Part shown: positions 61,087-64,000 of the stretch, in pieces
Layout: each line of letters opens with the position of its first letter
Numbering within the stretch: position 1 is the stretch's first letter
DNA from: Rhynchopus euleeides
Lineage: Eukaryota > Euglenozoa > Diplonemea > Diplonemida > Diplonemidae
DNA length: 64,000 nucleotides
Direction of reading: 5' to 3'
Assembly (NCBI GenBank): GCA_963210315.1
Contig: OY723296.1
Coordinates: 248,001 to 312,000, forward strand
Notes under the pieces: model-generated
The model's input: only the letters and a program-made list of their open reading frames with translations
The model's database searches: none
Told to the model about the DNA's origin: nothing
Made by a program: the position numbers and the translations under genes

Positions 61087-62004
61087 TCACACAGAGGCGA
61101 TAAAATCACGCACGACAACAGCGAGGCCTGTTGTGGAGAGCACCCCAAAATGTGTGCCGGAAACACTGTCGTTGTACACAGCGGAGGACCCGCTGGTGCA
61201 TGCCTCGAGGCAGGGGCAGGCGGTGTAGCTGGGGCACGAGCACTCTGCCTCCGTCACGTTGTTCAGCCTGCACGCGGCCTCCTGGCCCTGCTGCGCGAGG
61301 GTGAGCACATCCCCCGGGGAGTGGACAAACATCGCCTTGGGCCCTCCGTACCCCCCGTGCAGGGCTGGGCTGCAGACGTTGTCGCCACCCGCACACCACC
61401 TCGCGCCGTCCGATCCAAACGCCTTTTCCACCGAACACTGGTAGCCCGGGCCCTTCGGGCCTGCGTAGAACTTCGTCAGGTTGTAGATGCCCTCCACACC
61501 CACAACTGCGGAGAACATCGCAGGGCTGTGCAGGGCGAGGTCGGTGCACACCTGCCCCCCTGCCGAGTGCCCTACGCAGGTCCACGCCTCTGCCCCCGCG
61601 CAGTGCGGTGTGGTGCGGAGGTAGGACACCGCATCGCGGATGTTGTCTGAAAAGATAGGGTACTCCGCCCCGCATGTGCCGTCGCAGGCCTCGATGCCCT
61701 TCTCGCAGGTGTGGGTGGTGCTGCAGCAGGCCCCGTCGGAAGTGAGGTGGTAGTTCACTGCTGCGATGGGCAGGCCCGTCTGCAGCACGAAGTTTCTCGC
61801 AAAGGCGGCAGATGTTGCATCCTCCGCAGTCCCCGATTGCCAGAGCCCCCCGTGGACAAACACGGCACACCCCTGCCCGGCAGACACACCGGCCCCAGCA
61901 TCCGGGCGGTAAAGGTCGAGTGTGAGGTTGTGCCCCGTCAGGCGGTCGTACCCATAGGTGAGGTTGCTGTCCACCGACACACCGCACAGTGATGCCGCCA
62001 GCAC
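61087..62004 (-). CDS. Secreted alpha/beta hydrolase (carboxylesterase-like)
   Basis: From the first codon of the region shown (GTG at 62004) there are 305 residues. Catalytic elements are in canonical order: oxyanion 'FVHGGLW' (49-55), nucleophile elbow 'GHSAGG' with Ser147, Asp232 ('HSPGDV') and His285 ('SGTHFG'). The many Cys residues (e.g. 93-111, 255-269) suggest disulphides in a secreted protein. The start is not settled: the frame continues upstream through a hydrophobic 'TFAATVLAASLCG', clearly a signal peptide, but has no ATG. The nearest ATGs (62029, 62069) are in other frames; the one at 62069 is separated by a C homopolymer whose length may be miscalled. Acts on esters; substrate unknown. 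Confidence 0.8.
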   Translation of the reverse strand: MLAASLCGVSVDSNLTYGYDRLTGHNLTLDLYRPDAGAGVSAGQGCAVFVHGGLWQSGTAEDATSAAFARNFVLQTGLPIAAVNYHLTSDGACCSTTHTCEKGIEACDGTCGAEYPIFSDNIRDAVSYLRTTPHCAGAEAWTCVGHSAGGQVCTDLALHSPAMFSAVVGVEGIYNLTKFYAGPKGPGYQCSVEKAFGSDGARWCAGGDNVCSPALHGGYGGPKAMFVHSPGDVLTLAQQGQEAACRLNNVTEAECSCPSYTACPCLEACTSGSSAVYNDSVSGTHFGVLSTTGLAVVVRDFIASV

Positions 62005-62277
62005 GGTGGCGGCGAAGGTGGGTGGCCATTTGGGGAGAGGGGGGGGGGGGGTGCCGGCCGTCGCTGCATTGAAGGTGGGTGGGGTGGGGTGGGTTCTGGG
62101 GGGGGGGGGGTCGATAGCGACGGGGAGAATGCAGGCGGGGGGGGGGAGGGGGGAGTGGGATGGGCCACTGGGATCGGGGAATTGGCGGCTGGTCTTTCCT
62201 TCTCTAGACTCGCGAGTGGCAGAGGGGATCTAAACACAAAAGACGGGGGTATTGCAGCAATGTGAGAAAGGACAGAC

Positions 62278-64000
62278 TCAGCGGCGGCGTCTCTTGTTGT
62301 GATGCAGCTCAGGGAAGGCGGCGGCAACGACGTCGCTGTCGCGGCGCAGCAGGGAAGACGCGTGGGTGAAGGCATCCGGGTCGGCAAGCACAGCCGCCAG
62401 CACCACCTCCTTGTCGCAGCACAACGCTGTGGGGGCGTACTTCAGGGCACGTCCCTCCTGGCGCACAGCCGCCAGCACTACCTCACGCTTGTTCCACAGC
62501 GTGTGGTCGGCGAAGCGCAGCGCACTGCCACTACTCGTCACGGCTGCGAGGACCACCTCCTCGTCACTACAGAACACAGGGTCGACGAACTGCAGCGCAC
62601 CGCCGTGCGCACGAGCCGCTCGAAGCACGACTGACCTGTCGCTTCGCAGTGACGGGTCGGCATACTGCATGGCCCTCCCATCTTGCAAGGCAGCCACCAG
62701 TTGAAGCTCCTTGTCATGGCACAGTGAAGCACTGGCGTAGCGAAGAGCGCACCCGCACTTGCGTACGGCTGCAAGCATGAAGTCTCTATTGGTGAGGAAG
62801 GAAGGATCGGCGTGTCGAAGAGCCACCCCGTCAGTGTGTGTGGCTGCAAGCACCACCTCCTCGTCCTTGCGGAATGTCACGTCAGCATATCGCAATGCAG
62901 AATTCCCCGGCGTCCCCACAGCAGCAAGCACGACCTCGCGATCCTTGCGCAGGTTGTATGAAGCACCCCCCAAAGCGGCACCATCCTTCCGCACGGCTGT
63001 GAGGACCACATTTCTGTTGCTACGGATCGACTCATCACAGAGCATCAAGGCCCACGGGTCTTGTGCCACCGCAGCAAGCTGCACCTCCTTGTGGCAACGG
63101 ACAGAGGGTTCGGCGTACTCCAAGGCACGCCCCTGCAGCATGACACACTTCAGCACGAAGCATCTGTTGGCGCGCAGCGAGAAGGCTGCTTGTCGGAGCA
63201 GAGCTGGGTCGCGACGCACACCTGCCAGCACCACCTCCTCGTCCTCCCTCAGATGTGGGGGTACACAGCACAGTGCACTGTGCTGACCCCACACTGCTCT
63301 GCTGCGCATCGCAGCGAGCACCACCTCCCTGTCGCCCTGCAGGGAAGGGTGGACATATTTGAGCGCAGCGGGGTAAGTCTCAACTGCTGCAAGCGCAAGG
63401 TCTCGGTCTTGGCAAAGCGGCGCATCTGAGTGAGACTGCCCTAACGCATGACCGTGCCACCGCACAGCCTCGCGTTGAAACTCCGTGTCGGGGAGCAGTG
63501 CATTTGCATTTCTGAGGTGGTATGGCCACAGACGCACGCCAGTCAGTATCACCTCCTTGTCCCGATAGAGAGCAGAGAGGCCGACGTCTGTCCCCTCCAT
63601 CCGTACGGCACGTAGAACATCCGCCCTGGTACGCCTTGCCTCGCTTGCATATTTGATGCCACCACCTGCCGCCATCACCACCTGCCTGTCGTTGCGGAGG
63701 GAGTCACACGCAAATTCGAGTGAGTAGCCGTTGCTTTGGACTGCTGCCATGACCACCTCCCTGTCGGCCTGCAGCGCTGCATCGGCATGCTGGAGTGCAA
63801 GACCATCGCGCTGCACAAGAGTGAGGACGAAGGGCTTGTTGCTGCGCAGTGCAGGCAATTTAATCTCGAGAGAGCCTGAGGCGAGGGAAGCCACCAGGAG
63901 CAGGTCCTCATCTCGACGCAGGTCGTCGGAAGCGTGTTGAAGTGCATCGCTGTGATTGCGGACTGCTGCAGTGACGATGGGTTTGTCACTGCGGAATGAC
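62278..64000 (-). CDS. DUF4116 repeat protein (5' end beyond window)
   Basis: The frame is open from the right edge to the stop at 62278. It starts before the window, since codons to the right of 63894 continue in frame ('SFRSDKPIVTAAVRNHSDALQHASDDL'). About 22 units of ~25 residues follow the pattern 'RxDxEVVLAAVxxxGxALxxAxxxL', which is the DUF4116 motif in half-repeat form; units near 63500 are more degenerate. The C terminus is basic ('HHNKRRRR'). DUF4116 arrays are common in protists and large DNA viruses and are of unknown role, probably protein-binding solenoids. No intron is needed. Confidence 0.85.
   Translation of the reverse strand, partial: SFRSDKPIVTAAVRNHSDALQHASDDLRRDEDLLLVASLASGSLEIKLPALRSNKPFVLTLVQRDGLALQHADAALQADREVVMAAVQSNGYSLEFACDSLRNDRQVVMAAGGGIKYASEARRTRADVLRAVRMEGTDVGLSALYRDKEVILTGVRLWPYHLRNANALLPDTEFQREAVRWHGHALGQSHSDAPLCQDRDLALAAVETYPAALKYVHPSLQGDREVVLAAMRSRAVWGQHSALCCVPPHLREDEEVVLAGVRRDPALLRQAAFSLRANRCFVLKCVMLQGRALEYAEPSVRCHKEVQLAAVAQDPWALMLCDESIRSNRNVVLTAVRKDGAALGGASYNLRKDREVVLAAVGTPGNSALRYADVTFRKDEEVVLAATHTDGVALRHADPSFLTNRDFMLAAVRKCGCALRYASASLCHDKELQLVAALQDGRAMQYADPSLRSDRSVVLRAARAHGGALQFVDPVFCSDEEVVLAAVTSSGSALRFADHTLWNKREVVLAAVRQEGRALKYAPTALCCDKEVVLAAVLADPDAFTHASSLLRRDSDVVAAAFPELHHNKRRRR

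Noticed and set aside
61106-62029. Alternative frame for the esterase starting at the ATG 62029
   Set aside because: It lacks the HGG, GHSAGG, Asp and His motifs that the neighbouring frame has in order.

Overview
The window looks like nuclear DNA of a free-living, GC-rich protist. The genes are eukaryotic in type: ubiquitin-like/WD40 proteins, a valyl-tRNA synthetase with a eukaryotic C-terminal coiled coil, a MAPEG protein, a PDZ protein and a DUF4116 repeat protein. They carry short spliceosomal introns (5' sites GTATGT, GTATGC, GTATGA and GTATGG, with AG acceptors) that can be placed exactly by phase in two genes. Every gene I accept as a host gene, 17 in all including two cut by the window edges, lies on the minus strand. 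The only plus-strand genes are inside mobile elements. Such one-way gene arrays suggest polycistronic transcription, as in Euglenozoa. A diplonemid would fit (introns, LamG and glyoxal-oxidase type secreted enzymes, heavy repeat load), but this is inference and other protists are not excluded.

Layout. 1-2.2 kb: two tandem copies of a ubiquitin-like/WD40 gene, the first cut by the window edge. 2.4-3.9 kb: a broken tyrosine-recombinase retroelement fragment. 4.2-7.0 kb: mobile DNA, namely a hAT-type foldback MITE, a hairpin repeat and a decayed coding region with a BED-like finger. 7.5-7.9 kb: a small membrane protein. 8.5-13.8 kb: stacked terminal-inverted-repeat (TIR) elements. 14.0-16.9 kb: a large unknown protein. 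17.4-25.2 kb: two more WD40 paralogues around a secreted LamG protein, then a MAPEG enzyme. 25.9-30.1 kb: two large unknown proteins. 30.6-37.4 kb: three TIR elements, adjacent or nested. 37.4-39.4 kb: gene-poor simple repeats. 39.4-44.9 kb: a four-exon protein with an EF-hand-like region, polyQ, an SR-rich stretch and a C-terminal PDZ domain. 46.5-49.7 kb: a secreted triple-PA14 glyoxal/galactose-oxidase-like enzyme. 50.7-54.0 kb: a divergent valyl-tRNA synthetase. 54.6-56.3 kb: another TIR element. 56.5-64 kb: a two-helix membrane protein, a hAT relic, a COG3541-like nucleotidyltransferase, a secreted alpha/beta hydrolase and a DUF4116 repeat protein running off the right edge.

The main novelty is a family of two-gene DNA transposons. 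One member is at 32980-37376 (plus strand) and a damaged relative at 10582-13620 (minus strand). Both begin and end in CACGG(T/C)G, have long palindromic subterminal repeats, make 2-bp target duplications, and carry protein A (basic, probably DNA-binding) followed by protein B (candidate transposase). The layout recalls EnSpm/CACTA TnpA/TnpD, but I recognise neither protein. The insertion at 32980-37376 can be proved by geometry: removing it with one AG restores the mirror-image end of an older TA-flanked element.

The host genes are mostly unrelated in function. The only common theme is a set of secreted carbohydrate- or ester-active proteins (LamG, PA14-oxidase, esterase).
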